The notes under the pieces are model-generated. The model was not told where the DNA came from. It saw only the letters and a list, made by a program, of their open reading frames with translations, and did not search any database. From the NCBI GenBank assembly GCA_002471375.1, contig DKPV01000058.1:74275-81131 (forward strand): a stretch of 6,857 nucleotides of DNA. The letters run 5' to 3'. Of this stretch, positions 1 to 5,747 are shown piece after piece. Positions within the stretch are counted from its first letter, which is position 1. Each line of letters starts with the position of its first letter. Source of the DNA: Flavobacteriales bacterium UBA7325. GTDB lineage: Bacteria; Bacteroidota; Bacteroidia; Flavobacteriales_D; Crocinitomicaceae. Both the position numbers and the translations under genes were made by a program.

Positions 1-264
1 TGTGACAGTGTTGTAAATAGAGTTCTTACTGTTAATCCGACCTATTCAAACGGTGATACTCTGACAATTTGTTCTGGAGATTCAGTATTAATTGGGAGTA
101 ACTATCAAACAACTGCTGGGATATATTCTGACACTTTGCAATCTCTATTGGGTTGTGATAGCGTTCTTTTTACGAATCTTATCGTTAACCCAACTTTTGC
201 GGACACTTCATTATTTGGAAACTACCAATCATCCGAAGGATTCTATTCAGATACGCTGCAATAA
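1..264 (+). CDS. C-terminal end of a repeat-rich surface/adhesin-like protein (5' partial)
   Basis: Reading frame 1 is open from the window edge to TAA at 262-264 (87 residues). It shows the repeat type seen in very large secreted Bacteroidota proteins: 'GCDSV', about 8 residues, 'VNPT', then 'ICSGDSVLIG.NYQTTAGIYSDTLQ'. One full unit starts at CDSVV (residue 1). A second starts at CDSVL (about residue 52) but lacks about 11 residues, including the ICSGDS segment with its cysteine, and the protein ends right after its 'YSDTLQ'. Such proteins usually finish with a type IX secretion sorting domain or a gliding-motility C-terminal domain, and none is present here. The real product is therefore either a naturally truncated adhesin or the decayed tail of one. 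The function, adhesion or cell-surface structure, is inferred from the repeat class only. The start lies outside the window. Confidence 0.7.
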   Translation, partial: CDSVVNRVLTVNPTYSNGDTLTICSGDSVLIGSNYQTTAGIYSDTLQSLLGCDSVLFTNLIVNPTFADTSLFGNYQSSEGFYSDTLQ

Positions 265-317
265 CTCCTATTAGTGGTGCAACGAATCATCAAGATCTAA
301 CCAACAGCTTATAACGA

Positions 318-351
318 AAAAGAGGTCGTCAAGTACTTGACGACCTCTTTT
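318..351. terminator. Perfect palindrome, probable bidirectional intrinsic terminator
   Basis: Two 17-base arms meet between 334 and 335 with no mismatch. The outer bases of the left arm are A-rich and those of the right arm are T-rich, so either strand gives a GC-containing stem (core GAGGTCGTC / GACGACCTC) followed by a U-tract. It lies between the convergent ends of the adhesin-like gene (stop at 264) and the leftward lipoprotein gene (stop at 367), where one terminator could serve both. Confidence 0.85.
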
Positions 352-366
352 CTGTTTAGTATTAAA

Positions 367-897
367 CTATACTTTCATTCCATTAACGAAGCGTTCTTTC
401 TTCTTCGTTTTAGCTAATTTTTTCTTTACTACTTGTAAATATGCCGTCCCACTCGATGTAGTAGCATAATAAGTCTTTCCACTATATTCAATCGCACCTC
501 CTTTTTCGGCTTTCCAATCTGCCAACAAGTAATACTTTCCTGAAGATTGTCCTTGACGCATTCCAAAAGAAATCGTGTGACCTACTCCCGGCTCAAAACG
601 TACAGTGATGTTTCCATCCGCCTGCTCTTCGAAGATACATTTAGTTCCGATTGGAATCGTAATGATATCTTGCTCGCTGTTTGAACTAGAAATCAATGTT
701 CCATCTGAAGTCGTACCCTGGTTTCCAGAATCTCTACTGCTTTGAAGTTTAATCGTAGCTGAAGTATAGAATTGAACTTTAGCCATAGACTTATCGTTAT
801 CCAACCCAAATTCATCTTTTACTTTGCTAGTAAATGGAATTTTGGTTCCACAACTCACAAGTAGAACTCCAACAAATAATAGTAATGCGTATTTCAT
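367..897 (-). CDS. Hypothetical lipoprotein, function unknown
   Basis: A 176-residue protein. The signal peptide MKYALLLFVGVLLVSC has a clear lipobox (L13-V14-S15-C16), so the mature protein should be lipid-anchored, probably in the outer membrane or periplasm. I chose the ATG at 897 over the in-frame codon at 936. Residue 1 then begins the lipoprotein signal, and the only good promoter box (912-919) lies between the two, so the upstream codon would not be transcribed from it. After the signal comes 'GTKIPFTSKVKDEFGL', then 'KVQFYTSATIKLQSS', a Ser/Thr/Gly-rich linker (about 55-75), a predicted beta-rich domain, and a strongly basic tail (KKKLAKTKKKER). The N-terminal 'KVQFYTS..I.L' pattern is reminiscent of unnamed Bacteroidota lipoproteins. 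No enzymatic motif is visible. It is transcribed alone, divergently from the MBL hydrolase gene. Confidence 0.85.
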   Translation of the reverse strand: MKYALLLFVGVLLVSCGTKIPFTSKVKDEFGLDNDKSMAKVQFYTSATIKLQSSRDSGNQGTTSDGTLISSSNSEQDIITIPIGTKCIFEEQADGNITVRFEPGVGHTISFGMRQGQSSGKYYLLADWKAEKGGAIEYSGKTYYATTSSGTAYLQVVKKKLAKTKKKERFVNGMKV

Positions 898-911
898 TTT
901 ATGATTTTTGA

Positions 912-919
912 CAAATATA
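912..919 (-). promoter_or_regulatory. Bacteroidota -7 type promoter box (TATATTTG)
   Basis: On the minus strand this reads TATATTTG, an exact match to the TAnnTTTG -7 element of the Bacteroidota primary sigma factor. It ends 14 nt before the ATG at 897, which implies a very short leader. A TTTG that could act as the -33 element lies upstream but is only 14 nt away, shorter than the usual roughly 19-nt spacing, so the upstream element is doubtful. Confidence 0.55.
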
Positions 920-951
920 GGAAAGAGAACCTTCAAAAACAGTGCCTTAAT

Positions 952-972
952 GTAAAATCGTTCTAATTTTAC
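952..972. repeat. Short inverted repeat in the divergent intergenic region
   Basis: GTAAAAT (952-958) and ATTTTAC (966-972) form perfect 7-base arms around a 7-base spacer. It sits between the divergent lipoprotein and MBL-hydrolase genes, 28-48 nt upstream of the ATG at 1000. It could be an operator, but it is short and AT-rich and may be chance. The right arm overlaps TAATTTTA (964-971), a one-mismatch TAnnTTTG box for the rightward operon. Confidence 0.25.
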
Positions 973-999
973 GCTTGAAAAGTGCTAAAAACATCAATT

Positions 1000-1647
1000 A
1001 TGGCTATTAAAGTAGAGAAATTCACCTTTAACGGATTCCAAGAGAATACTTACGTTATTCATGATGGAGAGGTATGTGTGATTATTGATCCAGGATGCTA
1101 TGAGCGACATGAGCAATCGGAACTGTCAGATTTTATCTCGAGCAATAATTTGTCGCCTGCTGCTGTTTTAATGACACATTCTCACATTGATCATGCACTC
1201 GGGTTGGATTACGTATTAAAAACATACTCAGTTGATTTTTATCAGCATACGATAGATGTAGAAACACTAAGTTCTATAACGTCATATGCTCATGTATACG
1301 GATTCCCGGGATATTCTGCCCCATCACGGAGTGCAACAAATTTACTTTCTGGCGGCGAAACACTCACGTTTGGAGAGATGACTTTTGAGGTGCTTTTCAC
1401 TCCTGGACACGCACCGGGGCATGTTGTTTTCCATGACAAGTTGAACAATTATGTAATTAATGGAGATGTTCTCTTCAAAGGTAGTTTTGGTCGAGTTGAT
1501 CTTCCAGGTGGAAGTATGGAAGTGTTAAAGAAGACCATTATCGAAACAATGTTTGAGCTCCCAGAAGAAACAATTATCTATTGCGGACACGGTCCAGAAA
1601 CAACGATCGGAGAAGAAAAAAGAACCAATTTCATACTAACGCAATAA
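1000..1647 (+). CDS. MBL-fold metallo-hydrolase (glyoxalase II / YcbL-like)
   Basis: A 215-residue zinc-dependent hydrolase of the metallo-beta-lactamase superfamily, probably cytoplasmic because no signal peptide is present. The full metal-binding set is visible: THSHIDH gives H60, H62, D64 and H65, then H137 (TPGHAPGH), D156 (INGDVLF) and H197 (YCGHGPETTIGEEKRTN). The short length and the ending 'GHGP.TTIGEE.RTN' match the compact YcbL-type branch related to hydroxyacylglutathione hydrolases. It lacks the long C-terminal substrate domain of classical glyoxalase II, so the substrate is uncertain. The ATG at 1000 is preferred over an in-frame GTG at 982, because family members start directly at the 'KVEKFTFNGFQENTYV' strand. 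It heads a rightward unit with the glycosyltransferase 39 nt downstream. Confidence 0.93.
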   Translation: MAIKVEKFTFNGFQENTYVIHDGEVCVIIDPGCYERHEQSELSDFISSNNLSPAAVLMTHSHIDHALGLDYVLKTYSVDFYQHTIDVETLSSITSYAHVYGFPGYSAPSRSATNLLSGGETLTFGEMTFEVLFTPGHAPGHVVFHDKLNNYVINGDVLFKGSFGRVDLPGGSMEVLKKTIIETMFELPEETIIYCGHGPETTIGEEKRTNFILTQ

Positions 1648-1686
1648 TCTGCGAGATTCTTTATCAAATCCTCGTAACTTAGTCAA

Positions 1687-2814
1687 ATGCGCATTGCGAT
1701 CAATACTCGTTTTCTACTCACTCATAAGATGGAGGGATTTGGCTGGTATACGTTCGAAATTGTAAAGCGACTCGTTGAAAATCACCCAGAACACACATTC
1801 ATCTTTTTCTTCGATCGCGCGTACGATGAGCGATTTATATTTGGGGAAAATGTTACTCCTGTAGTCCTTAAACCGCAAGCGAGGCATCCAATATTGTTTA
1901 AAATTTGGTTTGATCGATCCGTAACTAAAGCATTAAAAAAACACAAGGCCGATATATTCTTTTCACCAGATGGTTATCTGAGTTTAAGAACGGAGATTCC
2001 TCAAATTGGAGTGATCCATGATATTAATTTCGAGCATTTCCCTGAGGATCTTCCGAAGAGCCCAAGAAATTATTTGAGGAAATATTTCCCAAAGTTTGCC
2101 AACAAAGCAAATCATATTTTAACAGTTTCTGAATCATCCAAGCAGGATATTTGTGGCACGTATAATATTAATCCTGACAAGATCTCAGCTTCATGGAATG
2201 GAGCATCCGATGTCTTCAAACCTCTTTCGGATGTGGAGCAAGAAAAAGTTAGAGCTCAATATAGTAATGGGAAACCTTACTTACTCTTTGTTGGGGCACT
2301 TCATCCTCGCAAGAATCTGAAGAGATTATTAGCCGCGTATGAGCAATTGAGTAAGAGCGGGCATTCTGCATTTGAGTTGATAATAGTTGGAGAAGCGCTT
2401 TGGAAGGGTTCTGAGTTGGAGTCGGAGATTTCCAACTCTCTTAAGGAACACATCCATTTTACTGGACATGTGCCACTAGAGGAGCTAGCTAGGGTTATGG
2501 CCTCAGCAACAGTATTTACGTTCGTACCCTATTTTGAAGGCTTTGGTATTCCACTTGTCGAAGCGATGAAATCAGGCACGGCTATTCTATCTGGGAACAA
2601 AACCTCATTACCTGAAGTTGCAGGAGATGCAGCACTTTATTGTGATCCCTTCGATGTTGATGACATCCATGAGAAACTTGTTACTCTCCTCGATAACAAA
2701 ACATTAAGAGCAGACCTCATTCAGAAGGGCTTAGAAAGAAGCAAACTGTTTTCCTGGGACAAATCAGCAGAAAACGTTTGGAATGTTATTGCTAAAACTG
2801 CAGAAAGAAGTTAA
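1687..2814 (+). CDS. Glycosyltransferase family 4 (GT-B fold)
   Basis: A 375-residue retaining glycosyltransferase. It transfers a sugar from an activated (usually nucleotide) donor to an acceptor during cell-surface polysaccharide or glycan synthesis. The N-terminal Rossmann domain begins 'MRIAINTRFL' and has 'VIHDINFEHFP' around H111. The C-terminal domain opens at 'PYLLFVGALHPRKNLKRL' (R208 and K209 are candidate donor-phosphate contacts) and carries the EX7E signature E284-GFGIPLV-E292, followed by 'SGTAILSGNKTSLPEVAGDAALYCDP'. This layout and length are typical of mannosyltransferase-like GT4 enzymes such as those in O-antigen clusters. Donor and acceptor cannot be read from the sequence. 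No transmembrane segment is seen, so it probably acts at the cytoplasmic face. No other polysaccharide gene is adjacent, so it may serve a housekeeping glycan or glycosylate an exported protein. The next gene starts 12 nt after its stop. Confidence 0.95.
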   Translation: MRIAINTRFLLTHKMEGFGWYTFEIVKRLVENHPEHTFIFFFDRAYDERFIFGENVTPVVLKPQARHPILFKIWFDRSVTKALKKHKADIFFSPDGYLSLRTEIPQIGVIHDINFEHFPEDLPKSPRNYLRKYFPKFANKANHILTVSESSKQDICGTYNINPDKISASWNGASDVFKPLSDVEQEKVRAQYSNGKPYLLFVGALHPRKNLKRLLAAYEQLSKSGHSAFELIIVGEALWKGSELESEISNSLKEHIHFTGHVPLEELARVMASATVFTFVPYFEGFGIPLVEAMKSGTAILSGNKTSLPEVAGDAALYCDPFDVDDIHEKLVTLLDNKTLRADLIQKGLERSKLFSWDKSAENVWNVIAKTAERS

Positions 2815-2826
2815 CTTCACGGTACT

Positions 2827-3843
2827 ATGAAAAAGATAATCACACTATTTGCTCTAACAGCTATCATATCGAGCTGCGGTAACTCAAAGAAAATTGAGAT
2901 AGCTAACATTCAAAGTATCTACATTGAACATTCCCCTGATCAGAATATGAACTATGGGGCGAGTTTTAATGGGAAAGTCGTTGCGCTGATGAATGACGGT
3001 GAAGAAATTACGATCACCAATCATAGAAAATTGGAAATTACTTCCTGGGATTTAGATTTCACTTCAGAAACAACCATGCAAGTTATTGGACACCCGACAA
3101 GCTTTGAAAATCATGCAGCGAGTGCAGTGTTCACTATGTCAGACAAGGATGAAACATTCACGGCAGTCGATAGTGTACTCTTGAACTACCAAGGAACGAT
3201 TAGAATTAACGAGACATCAATAGATGGTTTGGATGGTGAAGATCAAAAAAACGCTGGAAATCGATGGATTGGTCGTGATGGGAAAGATGGAAACAATGGC
3301 CCAAATGGAGGAAACGGATCTCATGGAGGGAATTACACCATCCATGCCTGGAAAGATGGAACCGAAACAAGAGTACGAGTCGCAAATAATACGACCGGAG
3401 AAGTTTGGAAATACAAAAGCGTCAACAGTGATAACCTTGTTATAGGTTTCCCGGGCGGAAATGGAGGTGATGGAGGAAACGCCGGAGACGGTGGAGATGG
3501 AAAAGATGGACGCGTAACGGCTGAATCAACAAAAAAAGTTGGAAACGGAGGTAACGGAGGCAACGGTGGTAATGGAGGTAACGGAGGTAACGGTGGCACA
3601 ATCACTATGATTGTACACCCAAATGCTCCAAATGTAAGTAGCGCGATTTCAATAAGCAATCCTGGAGGCCGTAGTGGCAATTTTGGAGAGTCTGGTAAGC
3701 GTGGAGAAGGAGGAAGTGGTGATACAGGCCAAGCAGATGGATTAGATGGCCTGCCTGGTGTTAGAGGCGTAAATGGCTCATTTGGAAGCAATGGCCCTCT
3801 TGTTGTTATTCGTGTTGAAGACTTTGATCCATCATCATTATAA
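2827..3843 (+). CDS. Glycine-rich, collagen-like lipoprotein
   Basis: A 338-residue protein. The signal peptide MKKIITLFALTAIISSC has a lipobox (I14-S15-S16-C17), so a lipid-anchored surface or periplasmic protein is expected. Residues 18-130 are a beta-rich, non-repetitive domain. Four glycine-rich blocks follow: 133-168 (GLDGE..., GKDGNNGPNGGNG), 209-228 (PGGNGGDGGNAGDGGDG), 239-257 (six tandem G-G-N triplets) and 279-324. The last ends in seven uninterrupted G-X-Y triplets (305-324), including L-P-G. Short beta-strand stretches (NYTIHAWKDGTETRVRV, GTITMIVHP) separate the blocks. G-X-Y tracts suggest a collagen-like triple helix, while G-G-N tracts are compatible with polyglycine II packing. 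Both are inferences. It lies 12 nt after the glycosyltransferase and is probably co-transcribed, so glycosylation of this protein by its neighbour is a testable guess. No close named family is recognised. Confidence 0.88.
   Translation: MKKIITLFALTAIISSCGNSKKIEIANIQSIYIEHSPDQNMNYGASFNGKVVALMNDGEEITITNHRKLEITSWDLDFTSETTMQVIGHPTSFENHAASAVFTMSDKDETFTAVDSVLLNYQGTIRINETSIDGLDGEDQKNAGNRWIGRDGKDGNNGPNGGNGSHGGNYTIHAWKDGTETRVRVANNTTGEVWKYKSVNSDNLVIGFPGGNGGDGGNAGDGGDGKDGRVTAESTKKVGNGGNGGNGGNGGNGGNGGTITMIVHPNAPNVSSAISISNPGGRSGNFGESGKRGEGGSGDTGQADGLDGLPGVRGVNGSFGSNGPLVVIRVEDFDPSSL
3541..3597 (+). repeat. Tandem 9-bp repeat encoding (Gly-Gly-Asn)n
   Basis: Six consecutive near-identical 9-base units (GGA/GGT-GGT/GGC-AAC/AAT type) encode residues 239-257 of the glycine-rich lipoprotein. 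Units differ only at synonymous third positions, so the peptide repeat is perfect while the DNA repeat is slightly degenerate. Such tracts can change copy number by slippage in steps of three codons without breaking the frame. Confidence 0.8.
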
Positions 3844-3963
3844 AGCAACTAACTTACGAGCTACAGTATAAGAAGAGACTACATCTCCTAGGCTAATTGA
3901 GAGATATAAGCAAGAGGAGAGAACTTCTAGCTTGATGAGTTGATTTACAACTCTATTAAGTAC

Positions 3964-4280
3964 CTAATAAGTCTTAATCGACATTTCTTGATGCGTTAAT
4001 TTATTCACAAGAAAATCTTTATCCTTATCACTAAATTCTGGGGAAGCCGATGAGTTAGGGTTCTTTGTTCCGATTCCCACGTAAAGCTTTCATCAGCCTC
4101 GCCACCAAACAAGAGAAAGTCCTCATCTAGAATTATGACTCCCTCAGCGACTGATTCTACCTCATTGCTCACTGGCGATGTTCAATTTTCATTTGTTAAT
4201 TGTACAATAGCATTATCTGGTTATGCAATTACTGCTACTGTCATGATCAAAATCAGACTTGTTATGAGAACTTTTTCCAT
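3964..4280 (-). pseudogene. Decayed secreted-protein gene with VGIGT..NP..SA module
   Basis: The minus strand from ATG at 4280 reads MEKVLITSLILIMTVAVIA, a good signal peptide, and is then broken by TAA (4221-4223) and TGA (4182-4184). The same frame continues open through 'VSNEVESVAEGVIILDEDFLLFGGEADE'. Near 4081-4092 the recognisable sequence moves to another frame and gives KLYVGIGTKNPNSSASPEF, then SDKDKDFLVNKLTHQEMSIKTY and TAG (3964-3966). This second stretch matches the known N-terminal module of many secreted Bacteroidota proteins, 'VGIGT.NP..SA.L..S...KGFL..R.T..E...I', which normally follows a signal peptide directly. Signal peptide, two stops and one frameshift in the expected order point to a broken gene rather than chance. 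Past the TAG, 'VLNRVVNQL' resembles the next part of the module (V.N..TNQ), so the remnant may reach about 3844. The original function is unknown. Confidence 0.6.
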
Positions 4281-4573
4281 GCTTTCTAGTTTAAGTGAGA
4301 TTCAAGCATCTAATGCTTCCTTGTGAAAAACCGCAACTTAAAATGCTAATCTCTGACAATTAAGAATTCGATACTGAACAATTATATAAGTAGTCGCTCT
4401 ATTAAATAATTTGTGCATGTATAGTATATTAAATGAAGAGTGAATTCTTTTTCATAAATATTCATCGGCAAGTGTAAAAAACTCGCTGAAATGACTTTTG
4501 ATCAAGCAGACCCCTTTGCTAAAATTAAAAAGTACTAGACCGACAGATAAATTGGCTACGTTTTAAAGGAATT
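4281..4573. other. AT-rich stretch with no intact gene; possible coding scrap
   Basis: I find no intact gene, RNA gene or convincing terminator here. It contains a 6-base inverted repeat with a 3-base loop (AAGCAT-CTA-ATGCTT, 4304-4318) just upstream of the decayed gene's start. On the plus strand, 4458-4538 is open and reads protein-like (…GKCKKLAEMTFDQADPFAKI…, ending KKY and TAG). It is preceded by a stop at 4455-4457, has no good start, and I do not recognise it. It may be another gene remnant or chance. The leftward oxidase operon ends at 4574 without an obvious hairpin after it. Confidence 0.3.
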
Positions 4574-5098
4574 CTACGTGTAATAAGGAGAAATCATTAG
4601 ATAAACTACGACGCCGCTAACTGCAACAAAGAGCCAAATGGGGAAAGCGAAGCGCGTCCATTTTTTGTGTTTAGTATAATCCCCAATCCAAGCCCATAAA
4701 TACGTTAAGAGCACAATTGGAATAACTAATACACTGAGTAGAATGTGAGCAATCAATAAGGGATAATAAAGTGCCCCCAATGTTCCTCCATATGGTGTAG
4801 CGTCAGAAGTTATGTGATAAGCTATGTAGCAAGCTAAAAACAGCAAAGAAAGCACTAGACAGGCTCTAATTAAGAGTCTATGTACTTTAACGTTCTTTTT
4901 CTTAATCGCTAGAACCGCAAAAACCAATAGAACACCAGTAATACCATTGATTGTTGCATAAACTGATGGTAGAAAACTTAAATCAACCCCCTTTACTTTA
5001 ATGCCAAAAAGAGCAGCAACTGCTATTGGAACGATTATCGAAACTGCATAAATCAGTTTCTTTGTTTTGGCAATATCCTTTGGTTTACTTAATTCCAT
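4574..5098 (-). CDS. DUF420 family membrane protein, probable cytochrome oxidase assembly factor
   Basis: A 174-residue integral membrane protein with five predicted helices (about 15-33, 44-65, 77-96, 113-137 and 150-169). Histidines H73, H95, H118 and H144 near the helix ends are candidate metal or haem ligands. 'VHRLLIR...AYHI', 'PLLIAHILLS', and 'KHKKWTRFAFPIWLFVAVSGVVVYLM' are characteristic of DUF420. DUF420 proteins of Firmicutes (CtaM/YozB) are known to be needed for active haem-a-type oxidases, and the position at the end of an oxidase operon fits that role. The ATG at 5098 is chosen over an in-frame upstream codon at 5134. It overlaps the end of the SCO1 gene by only 14 nt and removes a 12-residue extension (…YACFSQRN…) that does not look membrane-protein-like. 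The overlap suggests translational coupling to SCO1. Confidence 0.88.
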   Translation of the reverse strand: MELSKPKDIAKTKKLIYAVSIIVPIAVAALFGIKVKGVDLSFLPSVYATINGITGVLLVFAVLAIKKKNVKVHRLLIRACLVLSLLFLACYIAYHITSDATPYGGTLGALYYPLLIAHILLSVLVIPIVLLTYLWAWIGDYTKHKKWTRFAFPIWLFVAVSGVVVYLMISPYYT

Positions 5099-5747
5099 AT
5101 TCCGCTGAGAAAAGCAAGCGTAGATCTTTCTCAAGTTTATCTACATCTTTTGTGTTAGTTCCTAAATAGACACCACGCACGACCCCTTCTTGATCGATCA
5201 ATACGAATGCTGGAGAATGAGCAAAACCACCTGGTGCATCCTCGTCAGATTGTGCGTGTACCAAAAAGTGATCAACACCCAATTCGTGAGTCTCTTCTTC
5301 ATCACCCGTCAAGAAGTGCCAATTAGACGCTTCAATCCCATGATGATCTATGTAATCCCTTAAAACGGATGGTTTATCATGATCTGGGTTAATAGAAAAT
5401 GACAAAAACTGCAAATGCTCCTTAATATCTTCTGTCATTCTATTTAGGCGCTTCATCTGAGTCGTCATAACAGGACAAATTGTTGGACACGTCGAAAAGA
5501 AAAAATCGGCTATCCATATTTTACCCTTCATATCCGAAGATTTTACGAGTATAGAATCTTGATTCAGATAAGAAAATTCCGGGATTGTTGCATAGGTTGT
5601 ATCCGTGACCTGCTCACCATCAACTGTCTTATACTCCACGTCATGAAGACCAAGATGAGGTAGACCAGAATCCTTAGGTTCTTCACTACAAGAAACAGAT
5701 CCTAACAGAACTATGATCAGTGAAAGGAAAGAGATATTTCTAATCAT
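5085..5747 (-). CDS. SCO1/SenC family copper chaperone lipoprotein
   Basis: A 220-residue thioredoxin-fold protein of the SCO1/SenC/PrrC family, which delivers copper to or reduces the CuA site of cytochrome c oxidase subunit II. All three copper ligands are visible: C87 and C91 in 'FFFSTCPTICPVMTTQM' and H177 in 'GGFAHSPAFVLID'. 'LSFSINPDHDKPSVLRDYI' is the usual strand-helix segment between them. The N-terminus MIRNISFLSLIIVLLGSVSC has a lipobox (S17-V18-S19-C20), so it is a lipoprotein rather than the helix-anchored form common elsewhere. Its ATG overlaps the stop of the preceding SCO-like gene by 4 nt (ATGA), and its own 3' end overlaps the DUF420 gene by 14 nt, so the three are likely translated in a coupled way. 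Family assignment is firm. Whether it donates copper or reduces thiols cannot be told from sequence. Confidence 0.95.
   Translation of the reverse strand: MIRNISFLSLIIVLLGSVSCSEEPKDSGLPHLGLHDVEYKTVDGEQVTDTTYATIPEFSYLNQDSILVKSSDMKGKIWIADFFFSTCPTICPVMTTQMKRLNRMTEDIKEHLQFLSFSINPDHDKPSVLRDYIDHHGIEASNWHFLTGDEEETHELGVDHFLVHAQSDEDAPGGFAHSPAFVLIDQEGVVRGVYLGTNTKDVDKLEKDLRLLFSAEYGIK

Noticed and set aside
92..274. 60-codon plus-strand frame with a hydrophobic start
   Set aside because: It is out of frame with the clear CDSV...NP repeats of frame 1 and is a shadow of that gene.
3333..3848. Long minus-strand frame with runs of Pro-Pro-Leu
   Set aside because: It is the antisense image of the Gly-Gly-Asn and G-X-Y codons of the lipoprotein gene. 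It has no signal or domain, and the sense frame has a lipobox and operon context.
3937..3953. GAGTTG-ATTTA-CAACTC hairpin as a terminator for the glycine-rich lipoprotein gene
   Set aside because: The stem is only 6 bp, lies about 95 nt past the stop, and has no T-tract, so I do not call it a terminator.
4135..4326. Plus-strand 63-codon frame
   Set aside because: It lies antisense to the decayed VGIGT gene, whose minus-strand pieces carry a signal peptide and known module. The plus frame shows nothing recognisable.
3844..4573. Possible hidden mobile element or small RNA locus in the gene-poor gap
   Set aside because: I see no terminal inverted repeats, target-site duplications, transposase motifs or strong structured GC-rich segment.
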